Of a stretch of DNA of 64,000 bases, positions 1 to 11,494 are shown in pieces. Position 1 is the first letter of the stretch, and every line of letters starts with the position of its first letter. Location of the stretch: positions 1,054,001 through 1,118,000 of the forward strand of contig JAHLEZ010000015.1 of assembly GCA_020726505.1 (NCBI GenBank), written 5' to 3'. The notes under the pieces were generated by a model that was not told the origin of the DNA, ran no database searches, and saw only the letters and a program-made list of their open reading frames with translations. The stretch comes from Leptodontidium sp. MPI-SDFR-AT-0119. Lineage: Eukaryota; Ascomycota; Leotiomycetes; Helotiales; Leptodontidiaceae. Made by a program: the position numbers and the translations under genes.

Positions 1-542
1 ATATCTCTGCGGTCGGCAACGCACATTGGGCGAAATAATCAGCCATAATCAACAACAACCACCACCTCCGTCCTACGTCCCCAACCCAGGCCACATGTCC
101 ATGGCATCGTCAGCCGCCTACGCCAAATCTCCACAAGTCGAAGTCGACCAGCAGCGATTCTCTTCCCCGGGAGGAGGGTTCTACAGAGGCGACGACGAGA
201 GTTACCGCTCGAGAAGTCCGGTGCCTGAAGAGGGTATGGAGTATTCGAATCTCGTTGGCAATGCGAGTCCCAACCGTACGGGCAGTCCTCTGATAAGGAG
301 ACCCGTGCCGCAGAGTCCTGGGAGACAGGGTGGGTTGACGCCGGTGAACTTGACTGATAGACCGATGTCTGAAGCCTTGGGGACGGGAGAGGGGTGAGTT
401 CACCTTCCTTTGAAAGATGTTTTTACTGTTTACTGATGTCTGATATAGTGTTCGGAGAACGCAGTCGCAGTTTGGTCCACATGAGTTGGGGGTCGAGAAT
501 GATCGGGGTTACATACCGTATTCGAGTCCGAATTCGGGATAG
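1..542 (+). CDS. C-terminal part of a Ser/Pro-rich protein (5' end outside window)
   Basis: The reading frame is open from the first bases, so the gene starts upstream of the window. The visible part is an exon from 1 to 393 and a last exon from 449 to 542 (TAG). They are joined across a 55-nt intron that begins GTGAGT and ends GATATAG; splicing keeps the frame. The visible roughly 161 residues start with a Cys/Arg-containing stretch (YLCGRQRTLGEI), then a Gln/Pro run and a tail rich in Ser, Pro, Gly and Arg with repeated SP motifs such as RSRSPVPEEG. Such tails are common as cytoplasmic ends of fungal membrane or signalling proteins, but no domain is visible here. I do not recognise the family, and the part that would define it lies outside the window. 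The frame is clear; the function is unknown. Confidence 0.7.
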
Positions 543-1152
543 TTTTGCATTTTTTTTTCCAGGTATGAGACTTTGTAATTATGTACAGTGGCGTTTTGGA
601 TTTGGTGTTCTTCGTGGTCTGCCTAGCGGCGGTTGTTATCGCTGTTTGTATGACTTTGCTAGTTTATGCTAGCTGCTTAGATGATAGTATAAAATTTATT
701 CGAATTTGTAATGTATCTAGTCTTTTTTGAGATGGTACAACTTCTGAATGCCGTTATGAGGGACTGAGATACTGCAATAGTATATATCTATCTATCACGT
801 ACTCTTGCTTTGATATTGCTGCTTCCTTCCCTCTATCGAGGTGGAGACAAAAGAGGAACTCGAACTCGTGCTTTCAAGAGCGCATATCGAATGCAGTCCG
901 TACATGGGAAGCACCGCTGGCTCTTTCCGAACTCATCTAGGTAGGTAGGGACGCAATTGAATCTCATCGTCATCGTCGTCACCTTTAAAAAGTGAATCGA
1001 AATCCTAAACTGGCCTCGCTTAGCAGGTATAAACACCCCAACGCCAACTTCCATTCTCCACAACTTCCTACCTACAACAACATTAACTGACGACAACGAG
1101 GAGTAGCCGACATCGAGATCGATCAACCACAATACCATACAACACAGTAACC
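543..1152. other. Intergenic, no gene seen
   Basis: This stretch holds the 3' flank of the preceding gene and the presumed promoter and 5' leader of the BTB gene remnant. The last 100 bases before the ATG at 1153 are rich in CA and AAC, as is usual for fungal leaders. A minus-strand open frame at 833-1162 has no coding character. Confidence 0.5.
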
Positions 1153-2596
1153 ATGTCGTCATACGGCGAGGACTACTCCGATGAGGAGCAGAACTTCATT
1201 GAGCATGGTGGTGCGAGTCAAGGCGAGAGCGATATCGAGGGTGAGAGTGAAGGTTAAGGTGTGGAAGAGGGTGGTGTTAATGGCAGGTCAGGAGGTGGAG
1301 GAGGAGTTGGAGGTGACAATGGCGAGGGAAGTGCTGCGACTAGTGGAGATGGCGGTTCTGGAGCTGTTGACAAATCTGATGGCGATACCCATGGCGTGTC
1401 TGGAAGTGAGGGCATTGGTGGAGTTGAGGACAACCGTGGTGCTAATGAGGCAAATGGCTCTGGTTGGTATGTTCGACAGAATGCAGTTGGGGATTGGAAT
1501 GAGGGTGATGTTCAAACAAGCAGCTCTAGTTGGGCAACTGGTGGGAACTCTTCTGGCAACATCAGGGAAGGCGAAGTGGCTGTTCGGTGAGTACCCTTTG
1601 GTTTATGAATTTCTCTTCTTTGGTGATGAGGAACTAAAATTTATTAGATCACAGTTTCCCCTGGTGGATTCTCCTATACCAGTGAGCAGTCTTACACCAA
1701 AGGAGTTTTGCGAGTAGGAATTCCAACTCATATCTCTTCTTTACCACGAGTTAACATTTGACAGGAGATTGAAGCTTTTCCGAAGCCCAGATGTTACCCT
1801 TATCGTTGGACCTGAGGAAACTGTTTTCACCTTGCCCAAAGATCTGCTCTGCCAACATTCCACATTCTTCGACCGAGCCTTTAACGGCAAATTCAAGGAA
1901 GGCGTCGATCTCACCATGCGTCTACCTGAAGATACTGTGGCGGCTTTCCAAATGATGATTCAGTGGATCTAAACCGGCAACATTGTGGTAGCTAGCTACT
2001 CTGATGGCTGCTACGACCTGCCCGGAATGACCAGCATTTATCTGGACTTCTTCAAGCTTGCTGACAAGATTGATCTTTTGGGGCCTCTCACATCAATGCT
2101 CAAAAAATTCAGAGACCATTTGACAAGCCCTAGATGCTGGCGTAAAAGATCAGACTGTACTGAAGACTGCGCTTCCAACCCCAATGACGCTGCAGCTCGC
2201 TGTTCCTGTGGAAATGGCGGAGATGACAGAATCGCAGATGGTGGATGGGGCTCTTACCCACGAGGTTTCCACCAAACACACTGTGACATAGTGTATAGGA
2301 ATTGCTCTCTCAAGACAAGTCACATTGATCCTCTTCGGGATGGCACCATTACCTCCGAGCACATTTACACCGCATTCGAACTCCGCCCAGGAAATGAAGC
2401 CCGACAAATGCTGGTACAGGCTTGCGTCACTTCCTACGTTCTAAGTGCTTCCTTCAAATTCAACTTCAAGTTTGAGGAAGAACTTGAGGTGATCGACGGA
2501 TTCAGCCAGGATCTTTTACGAGAGGTAGCCCAGGCAATAGAAAATACCGATTCATTACGAGATCCCATACAACATCCCATATACGGAATGTGGTAG
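1153..2596 (+). pseudogene. BTB/POZ domain gene, disrupted by in-frame stops
   Basis: Three exons can be read: 1153-1586, 1648-1713 and 1765-2596. Both introns have good GT and AG ends and keep one frame. The ATG at 1153 opens an acidic, then Gly/Ser/Asn-rich region, but a TAA at 1255-1257 interrupts it. After the second intron a BTB/POZ fold follows (FRSPDVTLIVGPEETVF, then LPKDLLCQHSTFFDRAFNGK and FKEGVDLTM). This is broken by a second TAA at 1970-1972, where relatives have Tyr in the IQWIY motif. The same frame then stays open to a TAG at 2594-2596, with DFFKLADKIDLLGPL and a C-terminal region like that of the intact relative at 13018-14052. BTB proteins act as dimerisation or Cullin-3 adaptor modules. 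With two stops, one inside the domain, this copy is probably non-functional. A sequencing or assembly error is the alternative. The introns still look functional, which suggests recent decay. Confidence 0.8.
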
Positions 2597-5500
2597 AGCT
2601 AGCTCAAGGACTTACGGCATATCCTTCAGCACCAATCGATAGAGTCCTAGGACCACCGACAAATACAAAGATGCGAAGACAATACCAGGGTTTTTACATT
2701 AGTTGGCTGGAATGGTTGGGATACTCAAAGTATTCAACTTTGAGTGACTTCGAGAACATTGCTTCAGGACTCTCTGTCCCACTCGCAGCTCGGACATTGT
2801 AAACAATGGAAACGTCGCATTCATACACGAAGCAACACAGTAGGCGTGATGAACAAATTCAAATGAAGAGCAGGAAATTCGTGAAAATATCATATCTAGT
2901 CACCAGTTATCTCATTCCACTGATGACAGCATCTCTTCGCAATGCAGAACTAAAGATCCCGCTCCTCCATACTCATCTCAAGCCATCCTTATAACCAAGT
3001 ACATTAACAGTGTATAACCAAGGATAGATTCGGGCAGCTGGCTCTCATTTTGTTATGTCTGTAAAATTTTGGATTGCTTCTTTTGAACACCCTCGTGATC
3101 ATACGTTGAGACCAAGCTACCAGTCGCAAACCATTAACTTGCATTTATCTAATTAGGTTTTTCATTTGGTTAATTTGTAGTCTGGGATTACAAAAATTCA
3201 GCTTTGAGATCTCTCAAGACAAATATGAAAACAGCCCTTCGACTTTCTGCATCTCCAAGCTTTCTGGGCATTGTGACGAATGGAATGAAGATCTCACCGA
3301 TACTATACTATTCAGAATAAGAATCTGGGCCGTTCGTGATAGTGGACAGATATACTCAAGCATCCAGGGTCCTGGCGAGTAGAGTCAACATTTCCTGAAT
3401 CTGGGTAAGGGATGATCTCGCTTAGTGTGTTGACTCTCTTTCTCTCCCCTGGTATAAAAGGACTTCACATGTGGCTGGTGACTTGCCTGCATGAGGGGCA
3501 TGAATGATATGAATGTGTGGTTTCTTTTGGTTAAAGAATTTCTGTAATTTTCCCCAAGAGGGGCTAAACACCGTTCTCCTACTGGGCCTCTGAGCTACAG
3601 AAACTACCAGACATCCATCCGAGCCTCAATTGGACATCTACGGGTCTGAATGGGTCAGAAAAGATCACCAAGTTTGTGCACAATCAAAGATCACAAGAAC
3701 ACAGCTGCAAGGCATGTATTGAAACTTTTCAGATCTGATTTCGTCAGATGCTCAAGTCACTTTCTGCCAAAAGAGTCCTAATGAGTGATGCATTATTGAA
3801 ACATTTACTTCGTTCACTTGTGAGGCCGGTCACCCTACTTGGGTTCATTGCATTGTGGGAATGATCTATCGTGTAGGCTACGCCATTATGGCATTACGAG
3901 GGTACGATGAACATGGTAGTAGATTGATTGAGGGATTCAGAAGACCTGAGGCGATCTATAGGATCGGGGAGGGGAGGGTATGGGTTCTGGCAATATCCCA
4001 AGTTTACTATCTCGGTATTATTTGAGGGGTTTGTTCAATGGCAGGTTCTAGGATCTTGTCAGGCTGAAGATCCAGTTAGGAAACTGTTCTCTGGATATAT
4101 TCGGTCTTGTAGTATAGTAGAGCAACATCCTTATTCGAGAAAATCCTTGTCATGAATAACACCCAGCACACAGGAAGTATCTCAGAACAGGTGGGTGTAT
4201 GGACACTAGAACTCGGAATTGATTAACGCCCATAGACAAATGCCTCTCAGAATATCGAAGTGTGCATCAGCTCCCTTGTGTTCGCAGCTGCAATGTATCT
4301 GCCGATAACGTCATTGAGTGAGGGTGTTCGAGAACTTCTCCCATCCAACAACGATATCGTCGAAGTATCTTACGAGGGACATTAAGTTTTCTTCGCAGAC
4401 AGGCACTACGGTTACTTGCTGCCAGGGTTTGTACGGAGCCATCTTCGTGCTTCGTCTTAACCTGGGCCAGCCGGTGGAGCATGTCGAGAGGGGACTTAGG
4501 TATCAGATGGAGATGGATGAGCTAGAAGGTGGATCTGTTGCGGAGTTATCAGGTCAGCAGGTGTTGGAAATCCATATCCTGAGATAGACGGAGCTTCTTA
4601 CGTACTGTCTAGGCAAACATGTCTGCAGCTGACTTAAGTTGCCCTTAACTTTAATCCAGCATATGCGGGGAAGACGCTTCGTGAAACATATGATCACCTA
4701 TCGTTTGCTTAACAGATACGACTCAAGTTGGGTACTCGATACTCCCCATGGCGTGGGTGTCAGTCGAGCTTTCTGGAAGTTTGAGCTAGTGCTCGCAATC
4801 GAGGGTGGATGTCAGATATCATGAATGGAACAGAATGCTAACCAACAAAAGCCATTCCGGCATGGAAAGCAGGTGAGGCATATTTCCCACTGATGGGTTT
4901 GACATGTTGGACATTTCTTGACGAGTCTCAATGAAGGCGAAGCGCCAAAGTTGGTCACACACTCCTTTCTTACCTGGGCAAGAATCATATTGGTCTGCCT
5001 CTCCATTCCCTCAGTACCCTTGGACCTTCAGGATGCGTACGCCATCCACAACGATCATTCATCCATGGCTGAAAGGATCCATCACATGGCGACGACAAAG
5101 CTCATCGCACCCGTAGTCAAGCGCCGAGGAGCTGCGAGAGGACTGACCACGTCACGTTTCGCCAAACAATGTGCGAATAGTCTCGCAGAACGCCTACCCG
5201 CCAGCCAGACGGCACTGCTCTTCAACGGTAGTGGCCACCCGTGTGACTCCACTAGGATCTTCTCCGAGGGGTCTTGGAGGTCTTGGATTACTTGCAGGTA
5301 GATAGGAAGTCTGCTCCAGATTGCCGGGCAATTCGTAATCTGTTTCTTCTAAACGCGGATGCACGACTTTCCGTCCCTCCCACTTTTCGAGAAACAGATG
5401 ACGCGCATCTATGGACGCTGCGGTAGGGTAAATAGAGAAAATTACTCCAGTGGGGGTACAAGAAAATCTGTAGAATTGGATGGCAGGAAATGAGATGCTC

Positions 5501-6427
5501 GCATCTGATAATTTTCAATTTCGAACAAACTCTTTAAACTACCAACAGGATACACATCTGAGCCAGCAAGCGGGAGGAGAAGATTGGCTCTGTGCCATGC
5601 CAGCCACATATCATTGCACTTTAAGATTTCCAATAACATTGGGTGCTGGGGAGATATTGGGCCGCATAGAAGTGGCCTCTTTTCAAGGTAATGCAAAGGC
5701 AGAGCTTATATCTTCAACCCAGTCGCGCTGCACGGGACGGGCACAGGCGCTCGCTGTGCCCCCGTGGCGTTAAGATGTTCAGTGTGACGGCGGGACAAGA
5801 GCAACATTGCTACGGAATCATCGACTGCTTAGATTGAGCAAGAGAAACTATTCTTCGTCAACTGTTCCCAACACCATCAAGATCTGTGGAGAGAAGACCG
5901 TTACCCTTGACACATTAGCTAAGCTGCCAGTCTCGAATGCTTCATGAAAGATCTAAATTGGAATGAGGGGAAGAATGAGATGCCACAACAGGATGTCAGG
6001 AAGGGTGTTGGTTCAACGACTCCCATTCGATGTTACCAACTTTGAAGCGACGACGATGGAAACAGACGTACCCGCGCGCTGCTAACACTTGTCTGGACCA
6101 CGCTCTGTATGGTGGTCACCATTGGATTGCGGAGGTATGGCAGCCACTGAGATGACAATGTTGAGCCTCCTTCCAACGTCGCTAGATCATGTTATCTTCG
6201 TGGCTGGCGGCTGGCATCCTTGCAGATTTGATCAAAGCGCGCGGGAGTCTTTGACTCTTGACCCAGGTCGAAGCCCGCCTTCACACACTGGCAGCAAACT
6301 GTACTTGGTCATAACTAATGATTCGATCACTGGAGATTCCCCAGAAATCGTTCAGGTTGCTGCCGCGCGGGCAAATGTATCAGACGCAAGAGCAAGCGTT
6401 ATGAGGAGAGGAGGCACAACTACATAA
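2597..6427. other. Gene desert of about 3.8 kb
   Basis: I see no convincing gene. Open frames up to 127 codons exist on both strands (for example 4918-5301 plus), but they lack domains, splice continuity or coding composition. There is a TATA-like element (GGTATAAAAGG) near 3451 with no plausible gene downstream. A short stretch around 4300-4450, read on the minus strand, has protein-like composition but is interrupted. It may be an old relic; I could not place it in any family. Confidence 0.45.
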
Positions 6428-8017
6428 TGAAGCAAATATCCTAAAACAATGTCGCCCGGACACTCTTCCAACTCCAACACGCCCCAAGTGCATACCTACT
6501 TTATCCAACAGCCCCCTCGGATTCTGATTTGTTTCAAGCTCCTTCATTCGCCGTCCGGTTTCCAGCAACCGTCCTGCCGGAGCACTTAAGAACGCATACC
6601 CTGGTCTCTTATCATCCTTTCACCAACAATCCCACTTCGAAAGAACACCGGAAGAACCAGAACAACACGGTTCAGTCGAGACCCTCCAGCCATTGCAACG
6701 CAGTCCAATCGTTGCAAGGAAAGCAGCGATAAACAACAGCCCCCATCATTCTCTTTGTCACTTTCGCGCTGCCAGCACTTGGTGGCTGCTAAGTATAGCC
6801 GGCTCACGACTTTTCACGAAGACGTCTCCCCCGTCCAGCGCCAATCAGCTCGCAGGATCTCTCAGACGCTGTTTCCATCCTGCACCCTCGAGGCGCGAAT
6901 CACGTCCAATCCCAGCAGCAGGCCTGCCCTTCCTCAGTTCCTCTCCTCTCTCCTCGCGCTGCCATTGCGAATCACATCCGCTCCTCGACGGCCTCGTTTC
7001 TGGCCTCCTACTCGCCGCCGTACCCGTCGTCGCCAACACAAGTCTACTCGGTCAGCTCTGTGTACGAATCACATCGCCTGGTGTCAGCTGCCTTTCCGAC
7101 AGGCCACCCCGGACCCGCCTCCCATTCTATTCATCCCATCCCATTCTCTGCTTACTCCCCGAAGACCAAGACGAAGATCAAAGCCAAGCAAGTCTCACAC
7201 ACATCGGAAGTCCAGTCCAGTGCAGCAATCCACACCACACCAGCTCGAAGTACCCAACCAACCAAGCGTCGGTCTCGTTGTTGTCTTCAGTCTTCACACA
7301 CTCCCGAGCCCAAGCCCCAGGCCCAGGTGTCCCAAGTCTCAAGTCCCGCCGCTCCCCGGTCGCCACGAATCAAAACAGCCCCGACCAATTACGGTTAGCG
7401 CCTCGCTTGCTTCAAAAACGCATCGCTGCTTTGACGGCCCTGCCACTGCCACTGTCACTGCCAGTCCTCAGACCAGATCCTTGCAGCGACAAGCTCAGTC
7501 CTCACATCTCTCTCCCTCGCCGCTCCACAAGCGCAAACAGGCAAGCAAGCACAACAAAGTTGCTGCACACTGCAGGACGGTGCAGCAGCCAACACCACAC
7601 CTCACCTTGACGTCGACCGACCTCCCCAATCCCCAATCGCCCTCGCAAGCGCCTTCATCTGCCAACCCACATAGCACTGGCTGCTATATCGGTCTGACTT
7701 GAACAGCCCTGCCCTGTCCTGCCATTCCTTCTCCCGCCTAGGCCTCTACGAGCCAGCGCCTGCTGCCCCTCGGACGCGCTCTCTTGTTTGCTGCGCTGCC
7801 ACAGCTGTACTATACCGGAAAAAACAAGACTACTGTACCCTCAAGCAGTCACATACATTACATTATAATACTTCTCACCACCCGGGCGACCTTACCTCCC
7901 TTCTTCTCTTCCTCCTTCACGGACTACCCGTCATCACATCGCAGCTTGCAGGCCACTTGTGCTTCGAGAGTCACTCTTTGATCTCACAACACTCGTTACT
8001 CTGAACGAAGAGACAAG
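6428..8017 (+). promoter_or_regulatory. Pyrimidine-rich promoter and long leader of the gene at 8018
   Basis: The plus strand from about 6450, and especially from 6690, is rich in C and T with repeated CCCTCC, CTCGC and CACAC motifs. C+T-rich plus strands of this kind are typical upstream of strongly or constitutively expressed filamentous fungal genes. Because stops are rare in C-rich DNA, long overlapping open frames appear here (6693-7610 and 6755-7702). Their amino-acid content is Ser/Pro/Arg/His noise, and I do not consider them genes. If the transcript starts far upstream, the leader would contain several upstream ATGs. Confidence 0.4.
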
Positions 8018-8659
8018 ATGCCTCCCTCCACCAAGCCCAAGCTGCCACAGCTCAAGACTCCCATGACGTCGACCTTTCCCTCCGAATTGTCGGCATTGTC
8101 TGCGCGAAGCCCTCTCCCTGGATACGCCGACTTCATAAAGCAGGAGGAGTATATCAAGACCCCAATCACTCCTCCGATTGCGTATACGGACTTCCTCAAG
8201 ACCATGGCAAGCCCTATTGCTGGAGACAAATCATCCTCGGGACGAACAACGCCCACTTCAGCACCCTCCACCGGCTCCAGCGAACACAGTGATTGCTCAT
8301 GCAATTGCGAAACTCACAAATCACCTACCTCCGCCCTACCATCCTCTCAATTCGTCTTCCCTTCGTCAGCTCCCTCGACAGGACGGCTAGGACGGTTACG
8401 GATACCTCCATCTCCAGCCTTTACTAGCGCGGAATCACCAATGAGCGCTACCTCAGCAGTACGGTCTCCCTTCAGTGCAAGAAGTGCGCGCTCGCCATTT
8501 GACTGGGACTTCAAGAGCAAAGGAAGATACTTTGATATCAAGTCGCCGAAATCCTCACGGTCCAGCGTTCGTCAAGTCAGAGAGATTGTAACGCGGACAG
8601 TCACATATACACCACGAATGAGCCCAGCACCTAAGGGAAAGAGGAGGAAGATAGAATAA
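8018..8659 (+). CDS. Conserved Ser/Pro-rich protein, 213 residues, function unknown
   Basis: A single-exon gene with ATG at 8018 after AAGAGACAAG and TAA at 8657-8659. The protein is rich in Ser, Pro, Thr and Arg. It contains several proline-directed phosphorylation-like SP/TP sites (KTPITPPI, SSGRTTPTS, SARSARSPF), one CSCNC patch near residue 93, and a basic C-terminal end (KGKRRKIE) that resembles a nuclear localisation signal. The C-terminal half (KGRYFDIKSPKSS, then REIVTRTVTYTPRMSPAPK) looks constrained, and I believe similar proteins occur across Pezizomycotina. No catalytic domain is visible. It may be an intrinsically disordered nuclear regulator, but that is inference. The long pyrimidine-rich leader suggests steady expression. 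Confidence 0.75.
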   Translation: MPPSTKPKLPQLKTPMTSTFPSELSALSARSPLPGYADFIKQEEYIKTPITPPIAYTDFLKTMASPIAGDKSSSGRTTPTSAPSTGSSEHSDCSCNCETHKSPTSALPSSQFVFPSSAPSTGRLGRLRIPPSPAFTSAESPMSATSAVRSPFSARSARSPFDWDFKSKGRYFDIKSPKSSRSSVRQVREIVTRTVTYTPRMSPAPKGKRRKIE

Positions 8660-9038
8660 TAATGCTCCACAACAACTCTCGCAATTTCCGAACCATATCA
8701 TCACTACATTCTTCAAGGATATCCTCTCACTATCATCGTATCTCCTTTGTCACGACATCTACATTCATCAACTTCACAACTTCACACAATATCCGTTATT
8801 ACGATTTACATGTCTTCATTTCTTGTTTACGACTACAAAAGCTCAGACGAGAGAGTCTCAGTTAGGGAAAGAGGGAGGAAAACGTCACGCTTCACGTTAC
8901 TATCTTGCTCGGCGCACCGCCTGGAGCATCGTTGGAGTAAGGTAACCGCAGGACCTCGAAAGAGCCAAACCGGGTTTGACTTTCGGGATGTCATGTCATG
9001 GGCCACTTAAAGGATTGGAGAGGAATTTTCTCATCAAA

Positions 9039-9058
9039 GGCAGGCAGGCAGGCAGGCA
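9039..9058. repeat. (GGCA)5 microsatellite
   Basis: Five perfect copies of the tetranucleotide GGCA lie in non-coding DNA downstream of the gene at 8018-8659. Confidence 0.9.
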
Positions 9059-9725
9059 AGGGAATTATCTGTCTAATTCATGGGCGTTTGTCGGCGTACT
9101 TTGGGGACTGAAATGGGATTGACTGGATGGACAGACACTGGGTTCGGAGAAAGAGGCGTGGGACCAGATACCAGAATAAGCAATGAAATCAAACAAACTT
9201 ACCAATAACACCCGAGCCTGACCATGACCCTTCCACTTTCCCATACTCCCATCCATTACCCCACCGTATCACGACTATGTCTCGCGGAAGAGAGAGCCAC
9301 GATCGTAAACAGAGCCAGATCTGAGACCGCCGAAAACAACACGACAACCTACAATCGAATCAAATCAAAGCATCAAATCAAAACAACGACCGTTCGGCGG
9401 CCAAAGGACGACCTATCTGCAGGCCTCTATTTACGTCCTCAGCAGCAGCCGTACCGTACGGTACCTTACATACCGACGCAAGGCAAATCATAACAAGACC
9501 CCAACACGACCAAGATCCAACATACTAAGTTGGTTACATGCCCGTTGCCACATGAGCGATCGATCACGCAGGTAAGCATAAACAGGATAACCATCAATCA
9601 GTCGATTAGTCGCTGTAATCATACCCCTCCATCCATCCATCCCCAACAAAGAGTGCGCAATTCCGACGCTCTATCATCCAACCAACTATCCAAGCTCCCG
9701 TCTGATGGTATGGGCATGCCCTTCC

Positions 9726-9745
9726 TTCAGTTCAGTTCAGTTCAG
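9726..9745. repeat. (TTCAG)4 microsatellite
   Basis: Four perfect TTCAG copies in intergenic DNA, followed directly by an imperfect fifth (TTCGT). Confidence 0.9.
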
Positions 9746-10123
9746 TTCGTCTTTTCTCCTCCCAAGGTCCAACCAATCCCTCCATGCCCCAAACAATTTT
9801 TTTTTTAATAGTACCGTATGGCCTGGTTATTTTTAACTACCTACGGACGCTTAAGGTTACTAGTAAAGCGGCAGCCACACTAAACGGGAAGCAGAAAGGA
9901 CAACGGGCCCGACATCCTGGACGCTTGCAGTGTGCCCCTGCCCTGCCCTGTCCTCCGCCCTCCTTAAGCGCCGGCTGCGATGCCAGCTGACTGGTGCTGA
10001 AAGTGGGTGTGATACTCGGGCGTGCATGGTGTGGAGTGTGATTGGATGGCGGGAGGCAGGGGTGGGGATGGGTTAAGCGCTGGCATTTGCAGGACCTTGG
10101 AGAGGTGGGCGGATGGGGATGGC

Positions 10124-10148
10124 GGATAGGATAGGATAGGATAGGATA
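10124..10148. repeat. (GGATA)5 microsatellite
   Basis: Five perfect GGATA copies in intergenic DNA. The unit count is short enough that length variation between strains would be expected. Confidence 0.9.
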
Positions 10149-11494
10149 GTGGAGCACTTTGCCTGTCTGTTTGCTGTGGCGGGAGAGAGAGGAGAGATAC
10201 AAACTAAGTGGGGCTGGAGAGAATGAGGGCGAGGAAGAGGATGGCGGCTGTAAGTACTAAGTCACTTGGTCCGTTTGCTGATGTGGGATTTCGAGAGCCA
10301 GTTACTTTACTCACTTTACCCAGTACGAGTATTATCAGCTGAATCCATCTCATCTACTGAACCATCTATCTCTTTTCCCGTCCATTATCCTTCACTACCT
10401 ACTTACATACGTCTGAAACGAAACACCCACCCCAGCCAGATAAGGTTAACTGTTAAAATTAGACTCCTTCCCCCGTCACGTTTCATTTCCTTCCTCATCT
10501 GTTTGTTCTGTCCTCTCTGTCCAACCAATGGTCATATCCTTCTGCAGGGGGTGCTCGGCCAAATTTTGTTTCGAGAGCAAGGGTTTCAGATTCAAGCTCT
10601 GTTGAGTCTGCTCCGAGTCTGAGCTCAGATAGATGGAACTCGACGGCATATTTCTTTTTTGGTACCCGTATTAGAACTACTGTAAATGTGCTTGAACTGT
10701 ATGGACTCTGTACACGGAACTAACTGGGGAGGTACCAGTACGATTTGGTTTAGTAGCCAAGCTACAGTATGTAGCACGCAGTAGAATGTGATGGAGATGC
10801 AGGGCAAGACTCATGTCACTCACTCTCAGACTCACAGCACATGTACATGTACATCTCACACCGATACTTCATCATACCCTACTCTAGCATCCTTTTATTT
10901 ACCATACTTTTGGCTACCGTACAGTACATATAAATGAAGATTATTCATTTAGAGGCTAGACCTATACAAAATCACAAATCTATCACATTTCTGCAGAAGA
11001 CGTATCACAAGATCAACGTAACACGACCGAGCCGTACCGCTTCGATTCGATGCACAAAAATGATCAATCAATAGTCAAGCACGCTACAGCACCCCACATT
11101 TCCGCGAGACGCTTTTAGACTTTTATCCAGAAAAGGGTTGTTCCTTGCCTTTGGTTATGTGTTGTGGTGTTACTTACTCTCCTTTCCGCCCGGGTAAATG
11201 TCGAGATCCCCTCACTTTTCGAGACAAACGGACGCACGCACATGACATATTAGGGTGTTACCTAATCACTTTCACTTCCTTGTCTCTTGTTTCTAGAGAA
11301 CCTTGATTGGAGATATGTCTCATATTTGCAAGCTAAGGAAGTAGAGCAGGTCTGAGGGTCATCCATTTCAACTTCCAACTTCCAACTTCACGTATCAAAC
11401 TCGGCTTGTACTTTCATTAGTCACTACCCCATGAACAACCTTACTATCCCAAACCAAAACCAGATCCAGATCCAGCCAGCTCCACCCCCCAAAC

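Larger units (their letters stand above)
8660..11494. other. Intergenic, 2.8 kb, with several short tandem repeats
   Basis: No gene is seen. The stretch is rich in microsatellite-like tracts, listed separately: GGCA at 9039, TTCAG at 9726 and GGATA at 10124. There are also ATCC repeats near 9628 and a CATGTA tract near 10842. Short open frames on both strands show no domain or coding bias. The right end is the 3' flank of the minus-strand gene at 11495-12321. Confidence 0.5.

Noticed and set aside
833..960. tRNA-like minus-strand stretch with a GAGTTCGAGTTC box
   Set aside because: No matching acceptor stem, T-stem pairing or D-arm could be found. It is either chance or too decayed to call.
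1181..1717. 178-codon open frame in the BTB remnant
   Set aside because: It reads through two introns in another frame and gives Arg/Val/Leu-rich noise. The BTB frame has correct splice sites and homologous blocks.
4267..4482. Reverse-transcriptase-like YxDD motif (RYFDDIVVGWEKF) on the minus strand
   Set aside because: The surrounding residues do not match other reverse transcriptase motifs, the frame is short, and there are no terminal repeats or other retroelement domains nearby.
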